A DNA stretch of 64,000 bases from an uncultured Chthonomonas sp. (lineage in GTDB: Bacteria > Armatimonadota > Chthonomonadetes > Chthonomonadales > Chthonomonadaceae), in assembly GCA_903859705.1 (NCBI GenBank), contig CAIONQ010000036.1:1-64000 (forward strand). Reading direction: 5' to 3'. Position numbers and translations under genes: made by a program. Each line of letters starts with the position of its first letter. Position 1 is the first letter of the stretch. The notes under the pieces were generated by a model that saw only the letters and a list, made by a program, of their open reading frames with translations, was not told the origin of the DNA and ran no database searches. Shown one piece after another: positions 27,616 to 34,806 of this stretch.

Positions 27616-27728
27616 GTTTGTCTCCTTTGCTTTTCCGAACATGGGAATGGTACCAGTCATGCTTACCTGGTTTGCGACTATCCAAACTGCAGGCCTAAAC
27701 AGCGTTTGGCCTTGCTCGGTTTGAACAC

Positions 27729-27986
27729 TTAGCGGGAGCCCTTTACGGGTGCGGCGCTCATGTTAACAGGATTGCCCTGAGCGTCGACAAAATGACCGTT
27801 TTCGTCCCTATGAACATTGCCGTTCATAATGGCGCCACGCATGGCACCAACGGCTTTCACCTGTTCAGGAGTGGCGGTCTGCGCAGCCGGATCTCCGCCA
27901 AACACTTTGTAGGCGGCAAACCCAATAATGCCAAGCAGCGCCACTGCTGCTACACCAATTGCAACCGGAGATATCTCTTTCTTCAT
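27729..27986 (-). CDS. Small single-pass membrane protein
   Basis: The 85-residue product starts at ATG 27986, seven bases after AGGAG. One N-terminal membrane helix ([21 protein letters not shown], residues 8-28) is followed by a short soluble tail containing [17 protein letters not shown]. It lies upstream of the prepilin gene on the same strand and may share its transcript. No family is recognised; related small proteins beside prepilins are known to me only as hypothetical. Confidence 0.7.
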   Translation of the reverse strand: MKKEISPVAIGVAAVALLGIIGFAAYKVFGGDPAAQTATPEQVKAVGAMRGAIMNGNVHRDENGHFVDAQGNPVNMSAAPVKGSR

Positions 27987-28068
27987 TCAATCGCTCCTAT
28001 CATCACGCAGTTCCAAGCTGCTGCGACTCTGGCTGCATCCCTTCAGCCCGGTTGAAACTACTCATCCT

Positions 28069-29196
28069 TCAGGACGCATTCCGCATAATCACGGGGGCAT
28101 CCATAATCACACTTGTGTACTCATCCGATTGTGGATGGCGCAGCCGCTCCAGCAGCAAGTCTGCCGAGGCAACGCCAATTCTTTCGAAGGGCTGCCGTAC
28201 CGTAGTTAGCGTTGCAGGGCCAGGCCGCCACCTTTCCAGATCGTCGAAACCTGCAACAAGCAATTGCTTTGCTGCGGGCACCGTGCTTGCATCTGCGGCG
28301 GCGCGCAGGCACAAAGCCATATAATCGTTCACCGCAAAGATAGCGGTTGGCGGCTGTGGCAACTGCATCAGCTCTCCGACGAACTGATGGTACTGATCCT
28401 CTCCCGACTTCTGGAATGGCGCCACCCGAACGAGAGCTGGATCATACGTTAGTCCTGACTCCTGCAAGGCATCTTCGTATCCTTGCCGCCGATCTGCAAC
28501 CGTGCAGGCAATTTCATTGTTGGTTACATGGGCTATGCGAGTGTGCCCCGCCGTTATCAGCCTTGCAACAAGCTGGCGAGCCGCCCGCCGATTATCGATG
28601 CCAACGAAGTCTGCCTTCATGCCAACAGGTGGCCGTCGATCCAGGAACACCAGCGCCTTACCGCCTTGCCTTGCTTTCTCCAGCAGTTCGCGATTCTGTT
28701 CTCCACCCAGATACCAGAGGATGGCTCCTGCCACATCGGCATCTTCGGCCAGCCGCACCAGAAAGGCGGCCTCACATCGAATGAGCTCCTGCAGATCTCG
28801 GCCTCTTGGTGAGGCAACGAGCACCCGAAACTGATCCGGATTGAGTGCAGCCTGAACACCCTGCAGCACAGAATAAGCACCTACATCATCTGGCTCACCG
28901 GTTATCCACACGGCAATATTTCGCCGTGCCACCAGGCCCGCATCCGGGATAGCCGGTACCCCGGCCGCAACGGGCCGACATCCCACACCGCGCTCCAAAC
29001 ATCCTTCTGCCTCAAGTATATCGAGCGCCATCCGAACGATGGTTCGGCTTACTCCGTACTCTATCGCGAGGGCGCGTTCAGCGGGCAGCCTTCCGCCCGG
29101 GCCAAACTCTCCCTCTAAAATCCTTTCGCGTAACCGCTCTGCCACTCGCGTTGCCGAGGGCGAGGTGGGCACCGCGCTTGCTATCGATCGCCCCAT
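28069..29196 (-). CDS. GntR-type DNA-binding / LacI-type sugar-binding chimeric transcription regulator
   Basis: The 375-residue product has an N-terminal GntR winged helix (RVAERLRERILEGEFGPGGR, then RTIVRMALDILEAEGCLERG, residues 18-75). This is joined to a periplasmic-binding-protein-like LacI domain (FVGIDNRRAARQLVARLI, FAVNDYMALCLRAAAD, LLVAGFDDLERW). This architecture is that of AraR-type sugar-responsive repressors. GGAG lies seven bases before ATG 29196. It neighbours the large hydrolase gene (29354) on the same strand. Three TATACCA repeats upstream may be its own operator. Confidence 0.92.
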   Translation of the reverse strand: MGRSIASAVPTSPSATRVAERLRERILEGEFGPGGRLPAERALAIEYGVSRTIVRMALDILEAEGCLERGVGCRPVAAGVPAIPDAGLVARRNIAVWITGEPDDVGAYSVLQGVQAALNPDQFRVLVASPRGRDLQELIRCEAAFLVRLAEDADVAGAILWYLGGEQNRELLEKARQGGKALVFLDRRPPVGMKADFVGIDNRRAARQLVARLITAGHTRIAHVTNNEIACTVADRRQGYEDALQESGLTYDPALVRVAPFQKSGEDQYHQFVGELMQLPQPPTAIFAVNDYMALCLRAAADASTVPAAKQLLVAGFDDLERWRPGPATLTTVRQPFERIGVASADLLLERLRHPQSDEYTSVIMDAPVIMRNAS

Positions 29197-29257
29197 TCGT
29201 CAACTCCACCAATAGAAATACCAAATGAACCATTAAGCACCCGATAAATGGCATGAG

Positions 29258-29295
29258 GGTATACCATTACAGGACCATATATACCAAGTATACCA
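29258..29295. promoter_or_regulatory. Candidate operator of the GntR-LacI regulator
   Basis: Three direct TATACCA repeats at 29260-29266, 29280-29286 and 29289-29295; the first is part of the palindrome GGTATACC (29258-29265). They lie 60-100 bases upstream of the regulator start and downstream of the hydrolase stop. Autoregulation is inferred from position and from the known behaviour of GntR proteins. Confidence 0.4.
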
Positions 29296-29353
29296 GTGTG
29301 CCGCAATGGTGTCAACATTTTCTTAATAAGCCTTAAGGTTTATGCAACCGGGC

Positions 29354-31813
29354 TTAGTTCGAGCTCGAATCGGAACTGCTGATCCGGGTTGGTACCCCCA
29401 GCAGGCGCACTTCGAACTTCGCTTTTCCACTCACCTTCACTGATGTTTGTGTGGGGCCCGCAGGTACAGCAAAAAGCGCGAGTTGCACTGGAATACGCAA
29501 CACCTCTTTTTGATCGCCGTTGTACACACCAACAAAGGAACCACCATCGTAACGAACGCTGCCGCCGGCCGGTACCGACGCTGTAGCCGGCAGTGTGAAT
29601 ATGCCACCGTGTGCCCGCACCTCGATGTGGGTTAAAGGTTTGTCTCCGGCCGATATGCTCCACCGCAGTTGCTGGCTATCCGCTGAGTTGTGCAGAGAAA
29701 TCGTAACCGGTGCGTCTGTACTCAAATCGGTACGCGCGCTGAACACCTCATAGAGGTTCCAGGCATTGGTGTTGCGGCCACCGATGGGTTCCATGTGGAA
29801 TTCACGCTGATTGTCTCGGAGTGCGGCACGGACGTCGGCAGGAAATACATCCAGCCTGCGTGCGCGTTCCCACTGGTTAATTGCCTCCAGGATGGCTGGC
29901 TCAGATCCATAACGCTTTGCGGTTTCTGCAGAAGACGGATCTGCTGCAAGCTGTGCGGTGCTTGCCAGGCTGGCAGCTAGGGCAAAACCCGCTTTGAAGC
30001 CAGCAGCCCGTGCAAGCAGCCACTCTGCATCCTCTACCGTTGTGTTGGCACCCAGGGCAAACCACCCGAGCATATGCGGCATCAGGTTACGCTCAAAGTA
30101 GACCTGGTTCTTGAAGCGATATAAGGTCTGGCTTTCTCTGAATCCGGCGTACCAGGGCTCCCCCCAGTTCATGCGAGTTGCTATATGCCAGTTGAAATGG
30201 CCCGGATTACTGGCATCGTTGATTACGCCGCCCTTAATTGCTGGGGCAAGAGCGCGGTACCAGGCATCCGTAAACAGGGTTCGGCCATATTGCCCGTAGC
30301 CACTTGCCCAGTTGCCCTCCAATCCATCAAAACTCAGCTGCCTTGCACCTGTTTCGTTACAGAACTTTGCAACGGTTTGCGCTATCTCTTCTGAAAGATG
30401 TGCGTCTCCCAGAAAAGTGCGGTAGTCGTGATCCAGCAGTTTGCTTACAGTTTCTGATGCGGCATGTGGGGCAGCGGCCGTACCCCAGGCGCCGCGTTTG
30501 CAACCAGTTAACTTGTACGGGGCTTCTTCAGTAACCTTTTCGTATGTTATCATTTCGCTCCCGATCTGCACGGTGTTGAGCGTGGTGTGCTTCTTGAAAT
30601 AATCGGGGGCTTCTACAGTAATTTCTGTATCTGAAGATGATATTGCAGCCTCCAGTTGCGTGGTGCCAATTTTTGCCAGCCGGCCATCGGGGCGTGGAGA
30701 GGCGTAGGTATCGTTGGGTGTTATAAAGTTGGACAGCGTGTGGAAGCCCACCCGAATTCCCTTCTTTGATGCCTTATCCACACAGGCTTTGAAACCAGCC
30801 CAACCGTTGGGGAAAAGCGATTTCTTGAGCACAAAATGGCCCCAGGTCTCAAAGGGAGAGCTGTGGTACAGAAACTTCAGGCCGGCTTTACGGGTCATGG
30901 TGATGGCATCATCGATGCTCTTCTCACTGAAGTCCACTATCAAATAACTTGACGTAGAGGTCGGCGATACTTTTGCCCATTTGCCATCCAGCATTGGGTG
31001 TGGCAAACCCTCTTTCACCTCAATCTCACCTATGGTTTCAAGTGCACGGGCCTCTGGCACAGCAAACAGGGCAATTGCGCTACCAGTAACGCCGCCATCG
31101 GTAAAGGGTGGCACCATGTATTTTTCATGCCCCCAGTTCGGGATCACTCTCTCGGTATTTCTATTTCGGCAGAACGCCTGCAGGGAGCTGCCATAGGGTG
31201 TTGGACGTGCTGCATCAGATCGGTACCCTTGCCCTTTCAGCAGTTCTGCGGGCAGATCCGGGTAGATGCCCTGATCGTCACCAGAGCTTTCTGCCTCAAT
31301 GTCGTTCTCATTGGTGGGATATCCGCCCAGTGTCTTCGCGTTAAGTGCCTGAATGCCGATTGCAAAATCCTGACTGCGCACAACACCCACTGTATCGCCG
31401 ATAGTTTGGCCAATTGTTGTAGGAAACGGCCCCCACAAAATAAGCTCTACATTCAGGCGCGTTTGCAGAGAAACAAGTTCAAGCCTTACATAATCCCCTT
31501 TTGTGATAACAACAACTTGGGCCTCAGCACCTGGATAACTTAACCTGGCAGTTTTGGATTTGGGATCGTAAGTGCAGCCCGTTGGCGCAATCAGCTTGCC
31601 ATCAACCCTTATGCTTAGAAGAGGGGAAGGAACACCCGAAGCCAGGAAGTTACGACCATCAGACCGGCGGAGTAAACCCGATATGGCACCGCTGCTATCC
31701 AGCACGATTTCTGCCTGCGGCGTACGGAAGGAAGCTAACCGGGTGGAAGGCGCGTTGGCTGCAAGAGCGTTGCTGCTTATGGCCGCAGCAATAACGGTGG
31801 CGATGATAATCAC
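29354..31813 (-). CDS. Secreted glycoside-hydrolase-like protein, family unknown
   Basis: The 819-residue product starts at GTG 31813, seven bases after AGGAGG. Signal peptide at 1-19. A beta-sandwich N-terminal region (to about residue 290) leads into a TIM-barrel-like core (GLKFLYHSSPFETWGHFVL near 325, KKGIRVGFHTLSNFITPND near 365, ARQLSFDGLEGNWASGYGQ near 492), where Asp and Glu of SFDGLEGN are plausible catalytic residues. The C-terminus is beta-rich. I cannot place it in a CAZy family. It is transcribed toward the GntR-LacI regulator gene, so the two may form a sugar-responsive unit. Confidence 0.7.
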   Translation of the reverse strand: MIIIATVIAAAISSNALAANAPSTRLASFRTPQAEIVLDSSGAISGLLRRSDGRNFLASGVPSPLLSIRVDGKLIAPTGCTYDPKSKTARLSYPGAEAQVVVITKGDYVRLELVSLQTRLNVELILWGPFPTTIGQTIGDTVGVVRSQDFAIGIQALNAKTLGGYPTNENDIEAESSGDDQGIYPDLPAELLKGQGYRSDAARPTPYGSSLQAFCRNRNTERVIPNWGHEKYMVPPFTDGGVTGSAIALFAVPEARALETIGEIEVKEGLPHPMLDGKWAKVSPTSTSSYLIVDFSEKSIDDAITMTRKAGLKFLYHSSPFETWGHFVLKKSLFPNGWAGFKACVDKASKKGIRVGFHTLSNFITPNDTYASPRPDGRLAKIGTTQLEAAISSSDTEITVEAPDYFKKHTTLNTVQIGSEMITYEKVTEEAPYKLTGCKRGAWGTAAAPHAASETVSKLLDHDYRTFLGDAHLSEEIAQTVAKFCNETGARQLSFDGLEGNWASGYGQYGRTLFTDAWYRALAPAIKGGVINDASNPGHFNWHIATRMNWGEPWYAGFRESQTLYRFKNQVYFERNLMPHMLGWFALGANTTVEDAEWLLARAAGFKAGFALAASLASTAQLAADPSSAETAKRYGSEPAILEAINQWERARRLDVFPADVRAALRDNQREFHMEPIGGRNTNAWNLYEVFSARTDLSTDAPVTISLHNSADSQQLRWSISAGDKPLTHIEVRAHGGIFTLPATASVPAGGSVRYDGGSFVGVYNGDQKEVLRIPVQLALFAVPAGPTQTSVKVSGKAKFEVRLLGVPTRISSSDSSSN

Positions 31814-31888
31814 GGGTGAGCCTCCTGTGGCTTACTGTAAATGCATTTCGGAACACTGATGCAGATGCAAAGCTTCTGCGGCCGAACG

Positions 31889-31894
31889 TATAAT
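31889..31894 (+). promoter_or_regulatory. Candidate -10 element of the small selenoprotein-like gene
   Basis: TATAAT at 31889-31894 lies 39 bases before GTG 31934; the -35 position (near 31866, TGCAAA) matches poorly. It separates the divergent hydrolase and small-protein genes. Confidence 0.4.
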
Positions 31895-31933
31895 TTATTG
31901 AGGGTAATGTACCCGGAGTGGAGGAGACAAAGC

Positions 31934-32119
31934 GTGGACTGGCTAATGCCAATTGGATTTCTGGCAGTATGGATACTGCTACAGCGGGTTATATTGCCGC
32001 GTATGGGAGTTGAAACCTGAATGAGCCCGAATGCGCACGAGGGTTCGTGTGCGGTTCCTAAACCAGATTCTGCAGCATCAAATGGCTCGAACGATGGCAA
32101 AAAGCCACCATTGGAGTAA
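31934..32119 (+). CDS. Candidate selenoprotein: 61-codon membrane protein with in-frame UGA (Sec29)
   Basis: GTG 31934 follows GGAGGAG (31920-31926) at seven bases. The first 28 codons encode a membrane helix (WLMPIGFLAVWILLQRVIL, residues 3-21) and PRMGVET. TGA follows at 32018-32020 and the same frame continues with MSPNAHEGSC and a polar tail to TAA 32117. If TGA reads as selenocysteine the product is 61 residues, with U29 and C39 ten residues apart, a plausible redox pair. A hairpin 12 bases after the TGA fits a bacterial SECIS, and the rho-independent terminator follows the TAA, not the TGA. If TGA is a true stop, a 28-residue membrane peptide is made. I recognise no family. No selA, selB, selC or selD gene is in the window. 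Confidence 0.6.
32018..32052 (+). promoter_or_regulatory. Candidate bacterial SECIS element (UGA codon plus hairpin)
   Basis: TGA 32018-32020 is followed by GCGCACGA (32033-32040), loop GGGT (32041-32044) and TCGTGTGC (32045-32052): an 8-bp stem with one G-U pair. The loop starts 20 bases after the UGA and begins with G. Known bacterial SECIS elements have the apical loop roughly 16-37 bases after the UGA and a G among the first two loop bases. Confidence 0.55.
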
Positions 32120-32125
32120 CTGCGC

Positions 32126-32163
32126 ACAGCCGCCGCCCGGGTGTTTGGGGCGGCGGCTGTTTT
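32126..32163. terminator. Terminator after the candidate selenoprotein gene
   Basis: ACAGCCGCCGCCC (32126-32138) pairs with GGGCGGCGGCTGT (32148-32160), followed by TTT. It begins seven bases after the TAA at 32117-32119. The convergent methyltransferase gene stops at 32168. Confidence 0.9.
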
Positions 32164-32167
32164 ACTG

Positions 32168-32794
32168 CTATGGTTTGCGCGCTAACACCTGCACCACATG
32201 GGCAGAGCCGGTGTGGTATCGCCCTTCAATCACATCTCTGGTAATCTCCTGGCCAATCTCAAAATCGAGGCCCGCCAGTTCCCCTTTCAAATCTTCAAGC
32301 TTCATCAGCAAATCTCTATTGGACGGGCCGCCGGTACCACTCTCCGCTTGATCCGGTGTATACGCCTCCAGCAGAAATACTCCCCCAGGTTTGAGCCCCG
32401 CAACCACCGCGGCATGCACGCGCCTCCGCAGTTCTACCGGCAGGTGAGCGAATATGGATACAATTCCCGTATAACACTCCTGCTCTATTACATAATCGGC
32501 GAGATCAGCAACCACTGTTTCGATGGATACATCGTAACTCGAGGCCAACTCTTGCGCTTTAAGCAAACCAGCTTCTGCGCCATCCACCCCGGTTACAGAA
32601 TAGCCCTGACGAGCCATAAACACCCCGTTACGCCCCTCGCCTTCTGCAAGAAATAACGTGTTCCCCTGCGGGATTGACTGCCAGTTGGCCGCCAGAAAAT
32701 CGTTTGGCTGGTCTCCAAACGCATAGCCTTGCTCACTATAACGGCTGTTCCATAACTCTGCCGAATACACCGGCCGGTTCGCATTGTCTGTCAT
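32168..32794 (-). CDS. Class I SAM-dependent methyltransferase
   Basis: The 208-residue product starts at ATG 32794, six bases after GAGG (another ATG three bases up is possible). The Rossmann SAM-binding fold is seen in LFLAEGEGRNGVFMARQGYS followed by VTGVDGAEAGLLKAQ (residues 47-82), and LKPGGVFLLEAYTPDQA near residue 137. Sequence resembles the TehB/thiopurine-methyltransferase-like group, some of which methylate tellurite, selenite or thiol compounds; the substrate here is not known. It is upstream-adjacent to the photolyase gene on the same strand and convergent with the candidate selenoprotein. Confidence 0.88.
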   Translation of the reverse strand: MTDNANRPVYSAELWNSRYSEQGYAFGDQPNDFLAANWQSIPQGNTLFLAEGEGRNGVFMARQGYSVTGVDGAEAGLLKAQELASSYDVSIETVVADLADYVIEQECYTGIVSIFAHLPVELRRRVHAAVVAGLKPGGVFLLEAYTPDQAESGTGGPSNRDLLMKLEDLKGELAGLDFEIGQEITRDVIEGRYHTGSAHVVQVLARKP

Positions 32795-32817
32795 CATATA
32801 CCTCTTCGCACAGTTTG

Positions 32818-34284
32818 TTAAACTAATCCATCCAGAAACTGCTCTGCAGCATTCATCAGGTGGGTGCGCCTCTGAATATCCATTTTATCGAACATTGCGG
32901 GCGCAACTCCAAACCGCTGATTTGTGCGAAAAACATCGCGATGCCTATCGATAAACCGCCAGTAGAGCCCATCCCAGATATCGGTCCATGGCCCTGTTTC
33001 CCAGTCTCCCATTTTCCGCAGGTAGGCGCTGCCGCATATGTAAGGTTTTGTAGACATCAATCCACCATCAGCAAACTGGCTCATTCCATAAACATTGGGC
33101 ACCATCACCCAGTCGTTGGCATCCACAAATAGGGTCATAAACCACCGGTAAACTTCATCCGGGTGTATCTCACACAGAAGCATCAGGCAACCAAGCACCA
33201 TGAGCCGCTCTATATGGTGGCAGTAGCCCGAGTTTAGCAGCCGTGATATCACCACATCTGCCGGTGGAAGTCCCGTTTGCGCATTCCAGAAAGCCCGTGG
33301 CATCTTTCGCGTAAATCCAAAGGTATTCCTTGTTCGTTGCTGCCTGCCGGCGTAAACATAAACACCGCGGATAAACTCTCGCCAGCCTATTACCTGCCGA
33401 ATGAAGCCTTCAACCGAGTTCAGCGAAACGTTGGCCTCATCAGCGGCTGAAAGCGCAGCATCTACCACTTCCTGCGGGGTGATTAGCCCGGTGTTGAGCG
33501 CAGGAGTAAGGCAGGAGTGAAAAAGCAGACCATCATCTGCCGCCATGGCATCTTCATAAGGTCCGAATAGTTCAAACCGATTAGCAAGAAAGTGATGTAG
33601 ATGGTTACGGGCCCCTGCATGCGTCACCTGGTATGTAAATTCACCGCCCAACCCCGGCGCATTAGGGAAGTGTGTTTCAACCCAACGTCTGGCATCCAAC
33701 ACGGTTTGATTTGTTGCGGGCATGAGCGGCTGCGGAACCGCAATAGAGCGAGGAAGGCGCCTGCGATTGTCTTCGTCGAAGCTCCAGCGCCCGCCTGTTG
33801 GCTTGCCATCGGCATCTACCAGGATGCCCATTCGGGTTCTCTGTTCCTGGTAAAAGGCCGCCATCCTATACCGGGTGCGGTCCGCAAAGTAGGCCTCGAG
33901 TGAGGCTATCGGGGTAAGAAACTGAGGGGTCGCAGCAAATCGCAGGCCAAGTACTCCTTCAAATGCTGCCCTTATTTCGTGCTCGAGCCAATCATCTGTT
34001 ACATCGTAACACACTACATCGGTTACGCCCTGATCATAAATCCATCGCGCCTCGGTGTTGAGCCCTGAGTACTCGTTTATCGACACATACCGAACGATTG
34101 CCCCGGCCTCTCGAAGCCGTTGTGCGAAGCAACACATGGATGCGCGGTGCAGTATCAGCCGGGAAGCATGAAACTTAAGCTGTGTAAAATAGAGCGGATG
34201 TTCGATAAGCAGCACATGCCGCCCGGCACAGCGCGGCAGAACATCTTCAAAGAGTTGGTGTGGAAATAAGAGAATAGCCTTCAA
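32818..34284 (-). CDS. Cryptochrome/photolyase-related protein (DPRP class)
   Basis: The 488-residue flavoprotein of the deoxyribodipyrimidine photolyase-related class starts at TTG 34284 (no clear ribosome binding site). The N-terminal Rossmann part has LLFPHQLFEDVL and LIEHPLYFTQLKFHASRLIL. The FAD-binding C-terminal half has EGFIRQVIGWREFIRGVYVY, HHIERLMVLGCLML, DANDWVMVPNVYGMSQFADG and KPYICGSAYLRKMGDW. The CxxC ... C insertion that carries the 4Fe-4S cluster in PhrB/CryB-type proteins is missing: after KMGDW comes ETGPWTDIWDGLYW. It should therefore belong to the cluster-free subgroup. Role: repair of UV lesions or blue-light signalling. Confidence 0.88.
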   Translation of the reverse strand: MKAILLFPHQLFEDVLPRCAGRHVLLIEHPLYFTQLKFHASRLILHRASMCCFAQRLREAGAIVRYVSINEYSGLNTEARWIYDQGVTDVVCYDVTDDWLEHEIRAAFEGVLGLRFAATPQFLTPIASLEAYFADRTRYRMAAFYQEQRTRMGILVDADGKPTGGRWSFDEDNRRRLPRSIAVPQPLMPATNQTVLDARRWVETHFPNAPGLGGEFTYQVTHAGARNHLHHFLANRFELFGPYEDAMAADDGLLFHSCLTPALNTGLITPQEVVDAALSAADEANVSLNSVEGFIRQVIGWREFIRGVYVYAGRQQRTRNTFGFTRKMPRAFWNAQTGLPPADVVISRLLNSGYCHHIERLMVLGCLMLLCEIHPDEVYRWFMTLFVDANDWVMVPNVYGMSQFADGGLMSTKPYICGSAYLRKMGDWETGPWTDIWDGLYWRFIDRHRDVFRTNQRFGVAPAMFDKMDIQRRTHLMNAAEQFLDGLV

Positions 34285-34376
34285 CGCCAGTATTATCCCG
34301 TTAGCCGAATTCTAACCCTAATTACGCTGGAGCTGAGCGTTTATATCCTGGTGCACTCGCGTTACTAACAAACTGC

Positions 34377-34406
34377 AGCGCCCACCTGGTTAACCGGGTG
34401 GGCGCT
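34377..34406. terminator. Terminator downstream of the tricorn-like gene
   Basis: AGCGCCCACC (34377-34386) pairs with GGTGGGCGCT (34397-34406) around a short loop; the tricorn C-terminal frame stops at 34417 on the minus strand. Confidence 0.75.
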
Positions 34407-34416
34407 GCCATCACTC

Positions 34417-34806
34417 TTACTTATCTTTCGGGTTAATGCCCATGCCCCGTTTATCCGGGTATTCCGGGCGTTTCGGCGGGGAGTACGGGTGCTTTTTGAG
34501 CTCGCCAAGCATCTCTTTAATGGCCGCATCCAGCTGTGGATCGCCGCCATCTACCATTAAAGCCGGGTTATCTAGCACTTCAATGTCTGGCTCAACACCG
34601 TTGCCTTCGATGCCCCAGGTTCCATTCTTTTTGTAGAAGCCAAAAGAGGGCGCGGTTACAACGGCCCCATCTATTAGCTCCGGATTGCCAGATAGGCCAA
34701 CAAGCCCACCCCAGGTGCGTGTGCCGATAAGCTTTCCAAGCTTAAGCTCTCGGAAGTACCACGGGAAGGCATCTCCTCCGGAGCCAGCTTCACCGTTAAT
34801 TAGCAT
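34417..34806 (-). CDS. C-terminal part of a tricorn-like serine protease, split by a frameshift
   Basis: The 129-residue frame contains the S41/tricorn catalytic block: LINGEAGSGGDAFPWYFREL, where the Ser after GSG neighbouring GGDAF is the expected nucleophile, then GLVGLSGNPELIDGAVVTAP and the C-terminal NGVEPDIEVLDNPA. It continues the protein encoded at 34800-38108 in another frame. The ATG at 34806 is internal to the family sequence, so on its own this piece would not be a functional enzyme. It stands or falls with the frameshift at 34856-34861. Confidence 0.9.
   Translation of the reverse strand: MLINGEAGSGGDAFPWYFRELKLGKLIGTRTWGGLVGLSGNPELIDGAVVTAPSFGFYKKNGTWGIEGNGVEPDIEVLDNPALMVDGGDPQLDAAIKEMLGELKKHPYSPPKRPEYPDKRGMGINPKDK

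Noticed and set aside
32018-32023. TGA-ATG as stop and new start of a separate 32-codon gene
   Set aside because: No ribosome binding site precedes ATG 32021; same-frame continuity, hairpin and terminator position favour read-through, though coupling cannot be excluded.
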